This document shows, piece by piece, positions 8,412 to 18,493 of a stretch of DNA of 64,000 nt. The notes beneath the pieces are model-generated. The model did no database searches. It was given only the letters and a program-made list of their open reading frames with translations, and had not been told where the DNA came from. Location: contig NZ_WUTS01000001.1 in NCBI RefSeq assembly GCF_009901955.1, positions 2,348,877 through 2,412,876 on the forward strand, in the 5' to 3' direction. This DNA comes from Halomonas icarae. GTDB taxonomy: Bacteria > Pseudomonadota > Gammaproteobacteria > Pseudomonadales > Halomonadaceae. A program made the position numbers and the translations under genes. Every line of letters starts with the position of its first letter. Position 1 is the first letter of the stretch.

Positions 8412-9831
8412 TGCCGTTCTCCCTGACCTCGGCGGCGGGTAGCCGCAGCGTAAAGGTGGTGCCCTCACCGGGGCGCGAGCACATCGTCAGGTCGCCGTGC
8501 TGGATCTGGGCCAGATGGCGAGCGATATTCAATCCCAGGCCGGTACCATCGCTGCCGGCCGCAGCGCTGCCGCGGAAGAATCGCTCGAACAGTCGCGGTT
8601 GCTCGTCGACAGCAATGCCACGACCGAAATCCGTTACCCGACAGATGATCTGATTCGCCTCGCGGGCCGTGGTGAGATGTACCGGCTGACTCTCGGGGGA
8701 GTACTTCACGGCATTCTCGACAAGATTGGCCAGTATCTGCTCGGTCAGGGTGCGGTCGCACCAGGCCCAGGCGTCTTCAGCGCCGTGCCGTGCCTGCAGA
8801 CGCCGGGTACCGGAGACGTCGGCCTCCAGGTGGCAGAGCTCATCGACGATACGACGCAACGAATGCCGTCCCAGGCTGGCTATGACCTGCTTGCCGTCGA
8901 TACGCGCGGCGGTCAGCGAGGACTCCACCAGGCGGGTCATCTGGGTGACCGCCTCGCGCAGCCGCGTATAGCGTTCGCTGCGCTGTTCGGGGCTGAACTG
9001 CAGATGCCGACGTTGTAGCCGCTGCAGGCCCGAGTCGATGACCGCCAGCGGCGTTCGGAACTGATGGGAGACCATGGCGGCGAAGCTGCGATAGAACTCG
9101 CTGACGCCACGCTCGCGGTCGAGGGACTGGGCGAGGGCCTCGGAGGTCTGACGATAGCGATAGACGTGACGTTCGACCTCCTCCTCCAGGCGGTCACGAT
9201 GCACCATCAATTCACGCTGTGCGGCGCGTCGCTGGCGCAGGGCGATGACCAGCAGCATGACCAGTACCATGCCGCTCAGGCCAATGCCGATGATGGAAGC
9301 GATCACCTGCCTGAGGCTGCTATGGTACGTATCCAGGCGTGCCCCCGTACTCTCCCACTCGGCCATCATGACACGGTTGGCGATGCGATTGAGGCTGGCC
9401 ATCAGCGCATCGAGATGTGGCGTGAGCCGTTGAGGGTCGAATCCGTTCATCCCTTCCGTGGTCGTGGCACTGTCACGCAGGGCTTGCATCTGAAGCAGTG
9501 CATCATCCAGACGCGCCGCCAATCCTTCGTTGGTGAGGTAGCGTCGCTGGGGGCCATCATCCAGCAGCGTCAGGCGGCTGGTGAGGATATCCAGGCGCAG
9601 CTCGGGGTCCTCGCGGAGGTCTCCCAGCGCCTGCCGGTTGATCGCCTGATCCAGTCGGTGGCTGGCCACCTGGGCCTGGGTCACCACCCACAGCATGTTC
9701 TCATCCACATTGACGCGCATGGCCTGCTCGACCTGAACGAGGCGAACCAGTGCGAAGACGAGAAACGCGGTCAATGCCACGATCACCAGAGTCGGCGCGG
9801 CATAGGCGGGTACGCTTCGCAGCTTGGCCAT
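8398..9831 (-). CDS. Membrane sensor histidine kinase
   Basis: 477 residues. One membrane helix lies at about 11-31, then a helical periplasmic region of about 160 residues, a second helix near 188-208, and a coiled linker. The phospho-acceptor is in VSHQFRTPLAV, and the ATP-binding motifs are NLVENAVKY (N box), DFGRGI (G1) and GTGLGLNIARH (G2). Its start overlaps the stop of the secreted-protein gene (TGATG), and its end overlaps the response-regulator start. Translational coupling of all three genes suggests one sensory unit. Confidence 0.9.
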   Translation of the reverse strand: MAKLRSVPAYAAPTLVIVALTAFLVFALVRLVQVEQAMRVNVDENMLWVVTQAQVASHRLDQAINRQALGDLREDPELRLDILTSRLTLLDDGPQRRYLTNEGLAARLDDALLQMQALRDSATTTEGMNGFDPQRLTPHLDALMASLNRIANRVMMAEWESTGARLDTYHSSLRQVIASIIGIGLSGMVLVMLLVIALRQRRAAQRELMVHRDRLEEEVERHVYRYRQTSEALAQSLDRERGVSEFYRSFAAMVSHQFRTPLAVIDSGLQRLQRRHLQFSPEQRSERYTRLREAVTQMTRLVESSLTAARIDGKQVIASLGRHSLRRIVDELCHLEADVSGTRRLQARHGAEDAWAWCDRTLTEQILANLVENAVKYSPESQPVHLTTAREANQIICRVTDFGRGIAVDEQPRLFERFFRGSAAAGSDGTGLGLNIARHLAQIQHGDLTMCSRPGEGTTFTLRLPAAEVRENGNEQS

Positions 9832-10358
9832 CAGTCGATCTCGAGCCGATGCAGCTGCCAGACCCAGCGGTAGTCGTAACGGATATCCTGCAGCTCGAGG
9901 TGGTCGTCACGCGGATAGACGATCCACAGGGGCCCCTTGTCGCGACGGGTGAGGCGTTGCTCGTTCATGGTGTCGGCCAGCAGCACATCGTAGCGCCGGA
10001 AGTCCTCGATCGGGATCTCGACCCGGTAGTCGTTGAGGGCCAGGGCCGTCACCGTTTCGCCGTCCGCCGCCAGGGCATCCAGCAGATCCCGAACCAGAAA
10101 GCCCTCGAATGTCTGGCGGCCGTCGGTAACGCTGGTATGGGTCGTCAGCCGCTCACGGGGCAGGGCATTCAGCATCTGGGCATCCAGATGAGCCTCATCA
10201 CCGAGATTGGTGAGTGCAATATCGCCGGCGACCTCCAACAAGACGTCATCCCTGGGGGGAAGGAAGGGGGTGTCGGTGGACCAGGTCGCGGTCGGGAAGG
10301 CGAGTAACAGAGCCACCAGAAAACAGTATCGGAGAAAACAGTATCGGATCGGTATCAC
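9831..10358 (-). CDS. Secreted protein resembling an oxidoreductase molybdopterin-binding domain
   Basis: 175 residues from a GTG start with AAGGGAG upstream. A signal peptide (about 1-27) ends near TATWSTD. The mature part (EVAGDIALTN..., FEGFLVRDLLDAL, VTALALNDYRVEIP) follows the pattern of the sulfite-oxidase-type molybdopterin fold. The mature part has no cysteine, so the usual Mo ligand is missing and enzymatic activity is doubtful. The signal peptide contains RYCFL twice, encoded by a 15-bp tandem duplication. It is the first gene of an overlapping operon with a kinase and regulator, so it is probably a periplasmic sensing partner. Confidence 0.65.
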   Translation of the reverse strand: MIPIRYCFLRYCFLVALLLAFPTATWSTDTPFLPPRDDVLLEVAGDIALTNLGDEAHLDAQMLNALPRERLTTHTSVTDGRQTFEGFLVRDLLDALAADGETVTALALNDYRVEIPIEDFRRYDVLLADTMNEQRLTRRDKGPLWIVYPRDDHLELQDIRYDYRWVWQLHRLEID

Positions 10359-10849
10359 GTCAACGTCTCCCTTGTGATCGCCCCTCTTTTGTGATCGCCC
10401 CTATTGCACTGTAGCCCGCCGGGATCAAGGGTGACCCCCTGCGTATGAAGGGGTCGCGTGCTGCATCGGGGCGCTAGGCTATGAGAAGGCGGCGGCAGCA
10501 GGAACGCCTGGCGTCCAGGCTTTCGAGGGCGCACCTTCAGGGCACCCTAGCATGTTGCCGTATCGAGGGTGAGATAGGGAGCGACAGCCACTCAGGCTGG
10601 GTAGGCCGGGGGAGTCAAGACGATGACGAGTAATACGCTGCGACAGCCTGATATGCGCGAGCGCATTCAGCAATTATTACACCCGACAGGAGTTGCGGCA
10701 GAGCTGGCCGGTGAGTAGGGCCCTGCAGGGCGAGCAGCGCACGAACTCTCTGATTGGTGAGGGTGGTGAGGCGGATTAATGGGACCAGGCGCTGGAGTCG
10801 CCAGGAGCCTGAAGCGGGGCAGGTCCCCGGAATTAGCGAGGAGATCATC
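10359..10849. other. Intergenic stretch, no convincing gene
   Basis: 491 bases separate the sensory operon from the next gene. Near 10372-10404 the 11-mer TGATCGCCCCT is repeated, spaced by 5 bases. A 31-codon open frame begins at 10622 (MTSNTLRQPDMRERIQQLLH...) with GGGGGAG upstream, but it resembles nothing I recognise and codon use is uninformative at this length. No terminator or clear promoter was identified. Confidence 0.4.
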
Positions 10850-11473
10850 ATGAAACGTGGCATGGCAGTTATTGCAGCCGGTGCGCTGAGCCTCGGGAGC
10901 TGGGTGGCACAGGCCCAGGCCGACGAAGTGGTCGAGCAGATCGAGCTGGGCCTGGAGCTCTACCAGGAGGAGGAGTATGGCGCGGCGATCACCGAACTGG
11001 AGTTCGCCATTAGCGATATGCGCAAGCTGATGGCGGCGAGAATCGCCGAGACCTTCCCCGCGCCTCCCGACGGGTGGAGCGCCGCCGAGGTCAGCACCAG
11101 TGGTGGTGGCGGTGCGGCGGCGATGTTCGGTGGGGGAGGGAGCATGCTGGAGCGCGAGTATCGGCAGGACGGCGGCGAGGGTCGGCTTACCGCCAAGCTG
11201 ATGATCGACAATCCGATGATTCAGGCCATGTCGGCGATGTTCAACAACCCGGCATTGATCGCCGCCCAACCCAATATGGAGCGTATTCGCATCGGGCGCG
11301 AATCCGCGATTCTCAAGTGGGATCCCGACAACGGCAGCGCCGAGGCCTCCTTCCTGATGGATGGACGCATCCTGATGCAGGTCGATGGCAGCAGGCTGGA
11401 ATCGGAAGCTCCTGCCGTCGAGCTGCTCAAGGCGTGGGATCTTGACGCCGTGCGCGAGCAGTCCGCCCGTTGA
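10850..11473 (+). CDS. Secreted protein of unknown function
   Basis: 207 residues; start chosen at the ATG 6 bases after AGGAG. A clear signal peptide (MKRGMAVIAAGALSLGSWVA...) probably ends at AQA-DE. The mature part has a short helical repeat-like segment (LGLELYQEEEYGAAITELEFA), a glycine-rich loop (GGGGAAAMFGGGG) and a beta-rich C-terminal half. I do not recognise a characterised family. It is likely periplasmic. It is monocistronic and ends at a perfect 14-bp hairpin shared with the convergent ABC-2 exporter. Confidence 0.7.
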   Translation: MKRGMAVIAAGALSLGSWVAQAQADEVVEQIELGLELYQEEEYGAAITELEFAISDMRKLMAARIAETFPAPPDGWSAAEVSTSGGGGAAAMFGGGGSMLEREYRQDGGEGRLTAKLMIDNPMIQAMSAMFNNPALIAAQPNMERIRIGRESAILKWDPDNGSAEASFLMDGRILMQVDGSRLESEAPAVELLKAWDLDAVREQSAR

Positions 11474-11474
11474 C

Positions 11475-11506
11475 CGTAACAGTCCCGCTCCTGCGGGACT
11501 GTTACG
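11475..11506. terminator. Bidirectional hairpin between convergent genes
   Basis: A perfect 14-bp inverted repeat (11475-11488 with 11493-11506) with loop TCCT lies between the secreted-protein gene on the plus strand and the ABC permease gene on the minus strand. There is no long T-run on either side, so termination efficiency is uncertain. Confidence 0.65.
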
Positions 11507-11523
11507 ATGGCTGGTCCCGGTGG

Positions 11524-12281
11524 CTAGGGCTTCAGTCGATAGCCGGTACGGAAGATCCAGGCCACCACCGCCAGTGCCGCGGCAAGGAATAAAACGATCA
11601 TACCCAGGCTGAGCAGAGGGCTGACATCGCTGATTCCGTAGAAACTCCAGCGGAAGCCGCTGACCAGATAGACCACCGGATTGGCCAGGGTGACCGCCTG
11701 CCAGAAGGGGGGCAGCATATCGATGGAGTAGAAGGTGCCACCGAGGAAGGTCAGCGGCGTGATCACCAGCAGCGGCACCAGCTGTAGCTTCTCGAAGCCA
11801 TCGGCCCAGATGCCGATGATAAAGCCCAGCAGGCTGAAGGTAGTCGCCGTCAGCACCAGGAACAGTGCCATCATCAGCGGGTGCGCGATGGTGTAGGGCA
11901 CGAACAGCCGTGCGGTGATCAGCACGATGATCCCCAGGATCAGCGACTTGCTGGCCGCGGCGCCCACATATCCCGCGACGACCTCCCAGTAGGACATGGG
12001 CGCGGAGAGCACCTCGTAGACGGTGCCCGAGAAGCGCGGAAAGAAGATGCCGAACGAGGCGTTGGAGACGCTCTGGGTGAGCAGCATCAGCATGATCAGG
12101 CCAGGCACGATAAAGGCGCCGTAGCTGATGCCGTCCACCTCGCTGATCCGCGTGCCGATGGCGGCACCGAACACCACGAAGTAGAGCGAGGTGGAGAGTA
12201 CTGGCGAGACGATGCTCTGCAGCACGGTACGCAGGCTGCGGGCCATCTCGGCACGGTAGAGGGTCTTGACGGACTCGAGGT

Positions 12282-12285
<4 letters not shown>
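11524..12285 (-). CDS. ABC-2 type permease (YadH-like)
   Basis: 253 residues, GTG start with AAGGAGG upstream. It has six hydrophobic segments characteristic of ABC-2 permeases, including [20 protein letters not shown] and the conserved stretch [19 protein letters not shown]. The start overlaps the ATPase gene stop by 4 bases (GTGA). With that ATPase it forms an inner-membrane exporter of the YadGH type; the cargo is not established. Confidence 0.88.
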
Positions 12286-13224
<939 letters not shown>

Positions 13225-13232
<8 letters not shown>

Positions 13233-13431
13233 GGGTAATGTCGCCGTCGAAGGTCAGCGCCAGGTCGATGCCGTCGACCGTCACGGTGACCCGCGCCGGC
13301 AGCTGCTCGTCCCCCTTGAGGTCGCCCGCATCGATCGCCTGCTGCACGGCCTTCTCGATCTCCTGCTGGGTATTCACGCCGACGGTCTTGAGCAGCTTGC
13401 GAATGCTGTGCTGGAAAGCGTCCTGGTTCAT
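13225..13431 (-). CDS. DUF6494 family small protein
   Basis: 68 residues with an AAGGAG site 7 bases before the ATG. The sequence [20 protein letters not shown] and the EIEKAVQQA and [16 protein letters not shown] segments match the pattern I associate with DUF6494. Function is unknown. It is the first gene of an overlapping three-gene set with the ABC-2 exporter. Confidence 0.75.
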
Positions 13432-13578
13432 GCTGAGACTCCTTTAGCAAGGGGGATCAATTTCCATCCTACCGTGACTGCTCGAGACTGTCGCCTCGGC
13501 GCCGATGGCATTTAGTCGGGAGATGGCACTTAGCCTGGAGATGGCACCGACGAGGTTCGCGTGAGTCTACGCAGAACG

Positions 13579-13603
13579 AAAAAAGCGACCCGAAGGGCGC
13601 TTT
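13579..13603 (-). terminator. Intrinsic terminator of acnB
   Basis: Read on the minus strand, a 9-bp stem (AAAGCGCCC pairing with GGTCGCTTT, one mismatch) with a TTCG loop is followed by six T. It lies 85 bases beyond the acnB stop codon. Confidence 0.75.
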
Positions 13604-13615
13604 GGTATCGGCTCC

Positions 13616-13635
13616 GGCCGCCGCGAACGGCGGCC
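13616..13635 (-). other. Second TTCG-loop hairpin in the acnB 3' region
   Basis: A perfect 8-bp stem GGCCGCCG/CGGCGGCC with loop TTCG on the minus strand sits between acnB and its terminator. UUCG-capped hairpins are unusually stable in RNA, so it may protect the 3' end or back up termination. Confidence 0.55.
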
Positions 13636-13687
13636 TGCGATGTTGCGAGCATCGGAGTCGAAGCTGAGGATATCAGAACCGCGGCAC

Positions 13688-16291
13688 TCAGGCCTCTTGA
13701 GCGATCGGAATCACGTTGGAGGCGGCGTTCTGATACTCCTCGATCTCGTGGAAGTTCATGTAGCGATAGATCTCGCCGGCCATGGCGTCGAACTCGCTCA
13801 TGTAGCGGCGATATTCGTCGACGCTCGGCAGGCGGCCTTCCACGGCGGCCACGGCCGCCAGTTCCGCAGAGGCGAGGTAGACGTTGGCACCGTCGCCCAG
13901 GCGGTTCGGGAAGTTACGGGTGGAGGTGGAGACCACGGTGCTCTTGGCGGCGACGCGCGCCTGGTTACCCATGCACAGCGAGCAGCCCGGCATCTCCATG
14001 CGTGCCCCGGCACGCCCATAGATGCCGTAGTAGCCCTCCTCGGTCAGCTGGTGCTGATCCATCTTGGTCGGCGGTGCCAGCCACAGGCGAGTCTTCAGGC
14101 TGCCGGCCGGCTGCTTCTCGAGCAGCTTGCCCGCGGCGCGGAAGTGGCCGATGTTGGTCATGCACGAACCGATGAAGACTTCGTCGATCTTCTCGCCGGC
14201 CACCTCGGAGAGCAGACGGGCGTCGTCCGGGTCGTTGGGCGCGCAGAGTACCGGCTCATTGAGCTGGTCGAGATCGATCTCGATGATCTCGGCGTACTCG
14301 GCGTCCTGGTCGGCACGCATCAGGCTCGGGTTGGCCAGCCACTCCTCCATGCCCTGGATGCGGCGCTCGATGGTACGGCGGTCGCCGTAGCCATTGGCGA
14401 TCATCCACTTGAGCAAGGTGATGTTGGACTTGAGGTACTCGGTCACGCTCTCCTCGGACAGCGTGATGGTGCAGCCGGCGGCGGAGCGCTCGGCGGAGGC
14501 GTCGGAGAGCTCGAAGGCCTGCTCCACGGTGAGGTCCTCGAGACCCTCGATCTCCAGCACGCGACCGGAGAAGGCGTTCTTCTTGCCGGACTTCTCGACG
14601 GTCAGCAGGCCGTCCTTGATCGCGTAGTAGGGGATCGCGTGGACCAGGTCACGCAGGGTGACGCCCGGCTGACGCTTGCCCTTGAAGCGCACCAGCACGG
14701 ATTCCGGCATATCCAGCGGCATCACGCCGGTGGCGGCGGCGAAGGCCACCAGCCCGGAGCCGGCCGGGAAGGAGATGCCCAGCGGGAAGCGGGTATGGGA
14801 GTCGCCGCCGGTGCCCACGGTGTCGGGCAGCAGCATGCGGTTCAGCCAGCTGTGGATGATGCCGTCGCCCGGGCGCAGCGAGACGCCGCCGCGGTTCATG
14901 ATGAAGTCGGGCAGGGTGTGGTGGGTATCCACATCGACCGGCTTGGGGTAGGCGGCGGTGTGGCAGAAGGACTGCATCACCAGATCGGCCTGGAAACCGA
15001 GACACGCCAGATCCTTGAGCTCGTCGCGGGTCATCGGCCCGGTGGTGTCCTGAGAGCCCACGGTGGCCATCTTCGGCTCGCAGTACATGCCGGGACGCAC
15101 GCCGTCCAGGCCGCAGGCCTTGCCGACCATCTTCTGGGCCAGGGTGAAGCCCTTGCCGGTGTCGGCGGGCTGCTCGGGCAGGCGGAAGACGTCGGAGGCG
15201 GGCAGGCCCAGAGACTCACGCGCCTTGGTGGTCAGGCCGCGACCGATGATCAGCGGGATACGGCCGCCGGCGCGCACCTCGTCGAGGATCAGCTGGGTCT
15301 TGAGCTCGAAGGTGGTCAGCACCTCGTCGGTGCCGTGCTTGCACACCTTGCCCTCGTAGGGGTAGACGTCGATGACGTCGCCCATCTCGAGCCTGGAGAC
15401 ATCCATCTCGACCGGCAGGGCGCCGGAGTCTTCCATGGTGTTGAAGAAGATCGGGGCGATCTTGCCGCCGAAGCAGAAGCCGCCGGCGCGCTTGTTCGGC
15501 ACGTTGGGGATATCGTCACCGAAGAACCACAGCACGGAGTTGGTGGCGGACTTGCGCGAGGAGCCGGTGCCGACCACATCGCCGACGTAGGCCACCGGGA
15601 AGCCCTTGGCCTTCACGTCCTCGATCTGCTTGAGGGGGCCCTTGACGCCCGGCTCCTCCGGCTCGATGCCGTCACGCTCGTTCTTGAGCATGGCGTTGGC
15701 GTGCACCGGAATATCGGGGCGCGACCAGGCGTCCGGGGCCGGGGAGAGGTCGTCGGTGTTGGTCTCGCCAGGCACCTTGAAGACGGTCAGGGTGATCTTC
15801 TCGTCCAGCTTGGGCTTGGCGAGGAACCACTCGGCGTCGGCCCAGGACTGGATGACATCCTTGGCCACGGCGTTGCCCGCCTTGGCACGCTCCTCCACGT
15901 CGTGGAAGGCGTCGAACATCAGCAGGGTATGCTTGAGCTGTTCGCCCACTTCCTTGGCCAGGTCGGCATCGTCGAGCAGCTCGACCAGCGAGACGATGTT
16001 GTAACCGCCCTGCATGGTGCCCAGCAGCTTGACGGCGTGGACCCTGTCGATCAGCGGGGACTCGGCCTCGCCCTTGGCGATGGCGGTCAGGAAGGCGGCC
16101 TTGACGTAGGCAGCCTCGTCGACGCCCGGCGGGACGCGGTTGGTCAGCAGGTCGAGGATGAACTCCTCTTCACCCGCCGGCGGCGTCTTCAGCAGTTCCA
16201 CCAGGGCGGCGACCTGCTCGGCGTTCAGCGGCTTAGGCGGCACGCCTTCGGCGGCACGCTCCTCGACATGTTGGCGATAGGCTTCAAGCAC
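13688..16291 (-). CDS. acnB: Aconitate hydratase B
   Basis: 867 residues, as expected for AcnB (865 in E. coli), beginning [16 protein letters not shown] from a GTG start with GAGGG upstream. The order is AcnB-type: an N-terminal HEAT-like domain, a swivel domain with [12 protein letters not shown] (about 240), and catalytic domains. Cys residues for the 4Fe-4S cluster lie in [11 protein letters not shown] and [12 protein letters not shown]. It interconverts citrate and isocitrate in the TCA cycle; 2-methylcitrate cycle activity is known for some homologues. It is a single transcription unit with its own terminator. Confidence 0.97.
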   Translation of the reverse strand: MLEAYRQHVEERAAEGVPPKPLNAEQVAALVELLKTPPAGEEEFILDLLTNRVPPGVDEAAYVKAAFLTAIAKGEAESPLIDRVHAVKLLGTMQGGYNIVSLVELLDDADLAKEVGEQLKHTLLMFDAFHDVEERAKAGNAVAKDVIQSWADAEWFLAKPKLDEKITLTVFKVPGETNTDDLSPAPDAWSRPDIPVHANAMLKNERDGIEPEEPGVKGPLKQIEDVKAKGFPVAYVGDVVGTGSSRKSATNSVLWFFGDDIPNVPNKRAGGFCFGGKIAPIFFNTMEDSGALPVEMDVSRLEMGDVIDVYPYEGKVCKHGTDEVLTTFELKTQLILDEVRAGGRIPLIIGRGLTTKARESLGLPASDVFRLPEQPADTGKGFTLAQKMVGKACGLDGVRPGMYCEPKMATVGSQDTTGPMTRDELKDLACLGFQADLVMQSFCHTAAYPKPVDVDTHHTLPDFIMNRGGVSLRPGDGIIHSWLNRMLLPDTVGTGGDSHTRFPLGISFPAGSGLVAFAAATGVMPLDMPESVLVRFKGKRQPGVTLRDLVHAIPYYAIKDGLLTVEKSGKKNAFSGRVLEIEGLEDLTVEQAFELSDASAERSAAGCTITLSEESVTEYLKSNITLLKWMIANGYGDRRTIERRIQGMEEWLANPSLMRADQDAEYAEIIEIDLDQLNEPVLCAPNDPDDARLLSEVAGEKIDEVFIGSCMTNIGHFRAAGKLLEKQPAGSLKTRLWLAPPTKMDQHQLTEEGYYGIYGRAGARMEMPGCSLCMGNQARVAAKSTVVSTSTRNFPNRLGDGANVYLASAELAAVAAVEGRLPSVDEYRRYMSEFDAMAGEIYRYMNFHEIEEYQNAASNVIPIAQEA

Positions 16292-16583
16292 GTTAGGGCC
16301 CTCATTGCGTGTGGGGCCAGAGTGTCGCGACCCGGTGGAATCACGACCCAGTTAGAGTCGCTATTCGATTGAGTCGCTACCCGGTAGAAACAGCACCGGA
16401 ACAAGCCTCTGGCGTGTGGAACAGGGAGGGAAGTCCCCGTTTCAGGTGGCGGCGATTCTACGCGAGACTGTCGACAATGTTAAGAGAAGCCCATGCTGGC
16501 GGGCCTTGCACTTTGGTCGGCGGGATGTGGGTTGTACTACAGGAGCCTCCCATTCTTGGGGCCTGACCCCAAAAGGGGAGGGC

Positions 16584-17657
16584 TCACAACGGCAGGTTGA
16601 GCTGGCGCCTCGCATCGGCCTCCACCAGCCGGGTGCCGACGCCCAGCAGACGCACCGGGCGTTGGCCGCGCCGCCAGGCCTGCTCCAGCAATCTGGCGTA
16701 GTTCTCGGGGGAGGGCGCCAGGCCACGGCTCTCCAGGGTGGTGAGGCTGAAGTCATCGAAGCGTACCTTGATGACGATGCCGGCAAGCGCCGGGTGGCCG
16801 TGGCGTGCCAGGCGCTCCTCCAGCTTCTCGCAGAGCGGCAGCAGTGCCTCCCGGCAGTGGGCGAGGTCGGGCAGGTCGCGGGCGAAGGTGGTCTCCACGC
16901 TGACCGACTTGCGCTCGCGCTCGGGCTTGACCGGGCGGTCATCGATGCCGCGGGCCAGCTCGAAGAGGCGCTTGCCGAACTTGCCGAACTCCTCCACCAG
17001 GCGCTCGATGGGCAGCTCTCGCAGCTCGGCGCAGGTGTCGATGCCCAGGGCGTCCAGGCGAGCGCCGGTGGCCGGGCCCACGCCGTGGAGTTTTTTTACC
17101 GGTAGCGCGCTGACGAACTCCTCGACTCGGTGTGGAGGGATGACCGTCAGGCCATCGGGCTTCTCCCAGTCGCTGGCGATCTTGGCCAGAAACTTGCTGG
17201 AGGCCGCGCCTACCGAGACGGTGATCCCGGTACGTCTCAGGCTCTCCTGCTTGATCCACTGCGCCATCCAGGTGGCGCTGCCCGAGAAACGCTCCACGCC
17301 GGTGACATCGAGAAACGCCTCGTCCAGCGAGAGCGGTTCCACCAGGGGGGTCAGCTCATGGAAGATCGCCTGGATCTGGCGAGAGACCTCGCGGTACTTG
17401 TCGAAGTCGCCGCGCAGCAGGGTGAGGTGAGGGCAGAGGCGTAGTGCGCGGGCCGTGGGCATCGCCGAATGGATGCCGAAGGCCCGCGCCGGGTAGTTGC
17501 AGGTCGCGATGACCCCGCGCCGATCGACACTCCCGCCGATGGCCAGCGGAATGTCGCGTAACGCAGGGTTGTCGCGCATCTCCACCGCCGCATAGAAGCA
17601 GTCGCAGTCGGCGTGGAGGATCTTGCGCTCAGGAGAGGGCTTGACCGTTGCCGCCAC
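16584..17657 (-). CDS. dinB: DNA polymerase IV
   Basis: 357 residues, Y-family translesion polymerase. The first catalytic Asp is in [14 protein letters not shown] and the catalytic DE pair in [11 protein letters not shown]. The helix-hairpin-helix region includes [17 protein letters not shown]. The C-terminus QLNLPL fits a beta-clamp binding motif. The GTG start lies inside lexA (29-base overlap), so the two are one SOS operon and dinB is presumably LexA-controlled. Confidence 0.95.
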   Translation of the reverse strand: MAATVKPSPERKILHADCDCFYAAVEMRDNPALRDIPLAIGGSVDRRGVIATCNYPARAFGIHSAMPTARALRLCPHLTLLRGDFDKYREVSRQIQAIFHELTPLVEPLSLDEAFLDVTGVERFSGSATWMAQWIKQESLRRTGITVSVGAASSKFLAKIASDWEKPDGLTVIPPHRVEEFVSALPVKKLHGVGPATGARLDALGIDTCAELRELPIERLVEEFGKFGKRLFELARGIDDRPVKPERERKSVSVETTFARDLPDLAHCREALLPLCEKLEERLARHGHPALAGIVIKVRFDDFSLTTLESRGLAPSPENYARLLEQAWRRGQRPVRLLGVGTRLVEADARRQLNLPL

Positions 17658-18276
17658 GGATCACGCCAACGCCGATGCCTTCGATCTCCAGTGGATCGTG
17701 CCGCAGGTCGACCTCGATGGGGGCGAAATCGGCATTTTCCGCCACCAGGGTCACCTGGTGACCCTTGCGCTGGAAACGCTTCACGGTGACCTCATCCTCC
17801 AGTCGTGCCACCACGATCTGACCATTGCGCACTCGATCGGTGCGGTGCACCGCCAGCAGGTCGCCCTCGAGGATGCCGATCTCCTTCATCGACAGGCCGC
17901 GGACTCGCAGCAGGTAGTCGGCCCGGGGCGTGAAATACTCCGGGGGCAGCGGGCAGTAGCGATCGATATGTTCGGCGGCCAGGATCGGGCTGCCCGCCGC
18001 CACCTCACCGATGATCGGCAGCTGCCGCGCCGGGGCCTCCTCGGTCTCGGCCTCCGCTTCCTGGGCGGGCAGTCGAATCCCCCGTGAGGTGCCGGAGATC
18101 ATGCGGATGGCGCCCTTGCGCTCGAGGGCGCGCAGATGCTCCTCGGCCGCATTGGGCGAGCGATACCCCATCGCCCGGGAGATCTCCGCCCGGGTCGGTG
18201 GGTACCCGAGTTCCTGCATGGTCTTGACGATAAAGTCGTAGACGTTCTGTTGGCGCTGGGTCAGCGGACGAGCCAT
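17629..18276 (-). CDS. lexA: SOS repressor LexA
   Basis: 215 residues; the ATG at 18276 is chosen because AGGAGG precedes it by 5 bases and the protein then begins [16 protein letters not shown]. The N-terminal winged HTH includes [23 protein letters not shown]. The self-cleavage site is Ala-Gly in [10 protein letters not shown], and the catalytic Ser and Lys are in [11 protein letters not shown] and EVTVKRF. It overlaps dinB by 29 bases. Two SOS-like sequences lie upstream, indicating autoregulation. Confidence 0.97.
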   Translation of the reverse strand: MARPLTQRQQNVYDFIVKTMQELGYPPTRAEISRAMGYRSPNAAEEHLRALERKGAIRMISGTSRGIRLPAQEAEAETEEAPARQLPIIGEVAAGSPILAAEHIDRYCPLPPEYFTPRADYLLRVRGLSMKEIGILEGDLLAVHRTDRVRNGQIVVARLEDEVTVKRFQRKGHQVTLVAENADFAPIEVDLRHDPLEIEGIGVGVIRGGNGQALS

Positions 18277-18307
18277 GGGAACCTCCTGTGCGAATGGCGC
18301 AAGCGTA

Positions 18308-18340
18308 TTGATCAAGTATACAGCATGTCGTTCCTTACAG
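18308..18340 (-). promoter_or_regulatory. Candidate tandem SOS boxes of lexA
   Basis: On the lexA strand, CTGT-N8-ACAT (18340-18325) matches the gammaproteobacterial CTGT-N8-ACAG consensus at 7 of 8 key bases. A second, weaker CTGT-N8-TCAA site follows at 18323-18308. They sit 32-64 bases upstream of the lexA start. E. coli lexA also has two adjacent boxes. Confidence 0.55.
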
Positions 18341-18456
18341 TAATTGGGATGTTCCAGCGTGGAAACATCGGAAAGGGGCTCGATCTCAAGGTCGTTTTAA
18401 ACGATGCGTTACCCGAGCGTTGAGCCCAAACTGCCCACTAGCGTAGAATTGCGCTA

Positions 18457-18475
18457 AGTTTCAAACAAATGTTTA
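18457..18475 (+). promoter_or_regulatory. Candidate PsrA operator
   Basis: AGTTTCAAACAAATGTTTA contains CAAAC-N4-GTTTA, close to the G/CAAAC-N2-4-GTTTG/C pattern known for PsrA, and ends 18 bases before the psrA start. Autorepression is known for Pseudomonas PsrA; here it is inferred. Confidence 0.5.
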
Positions 18476-18493
18476 TAACTGGACGCTCCCAGC

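Noticed and set aside
10622..10717. 31-codon frame with a purine-rich site upstream
   Set aside because: Too short to judge, no recognised sequence, spacing of 9 bases is loose; described only as part of the intergenic entry.
13640..16372. 910-codon open frame on the plus strand opposite acnB
   Set aside because: It is the complement of a strongly biased, GC-rich gene. The translation is rich in Gly, His, Leu and Val without domain motifs, and acnB is certain.
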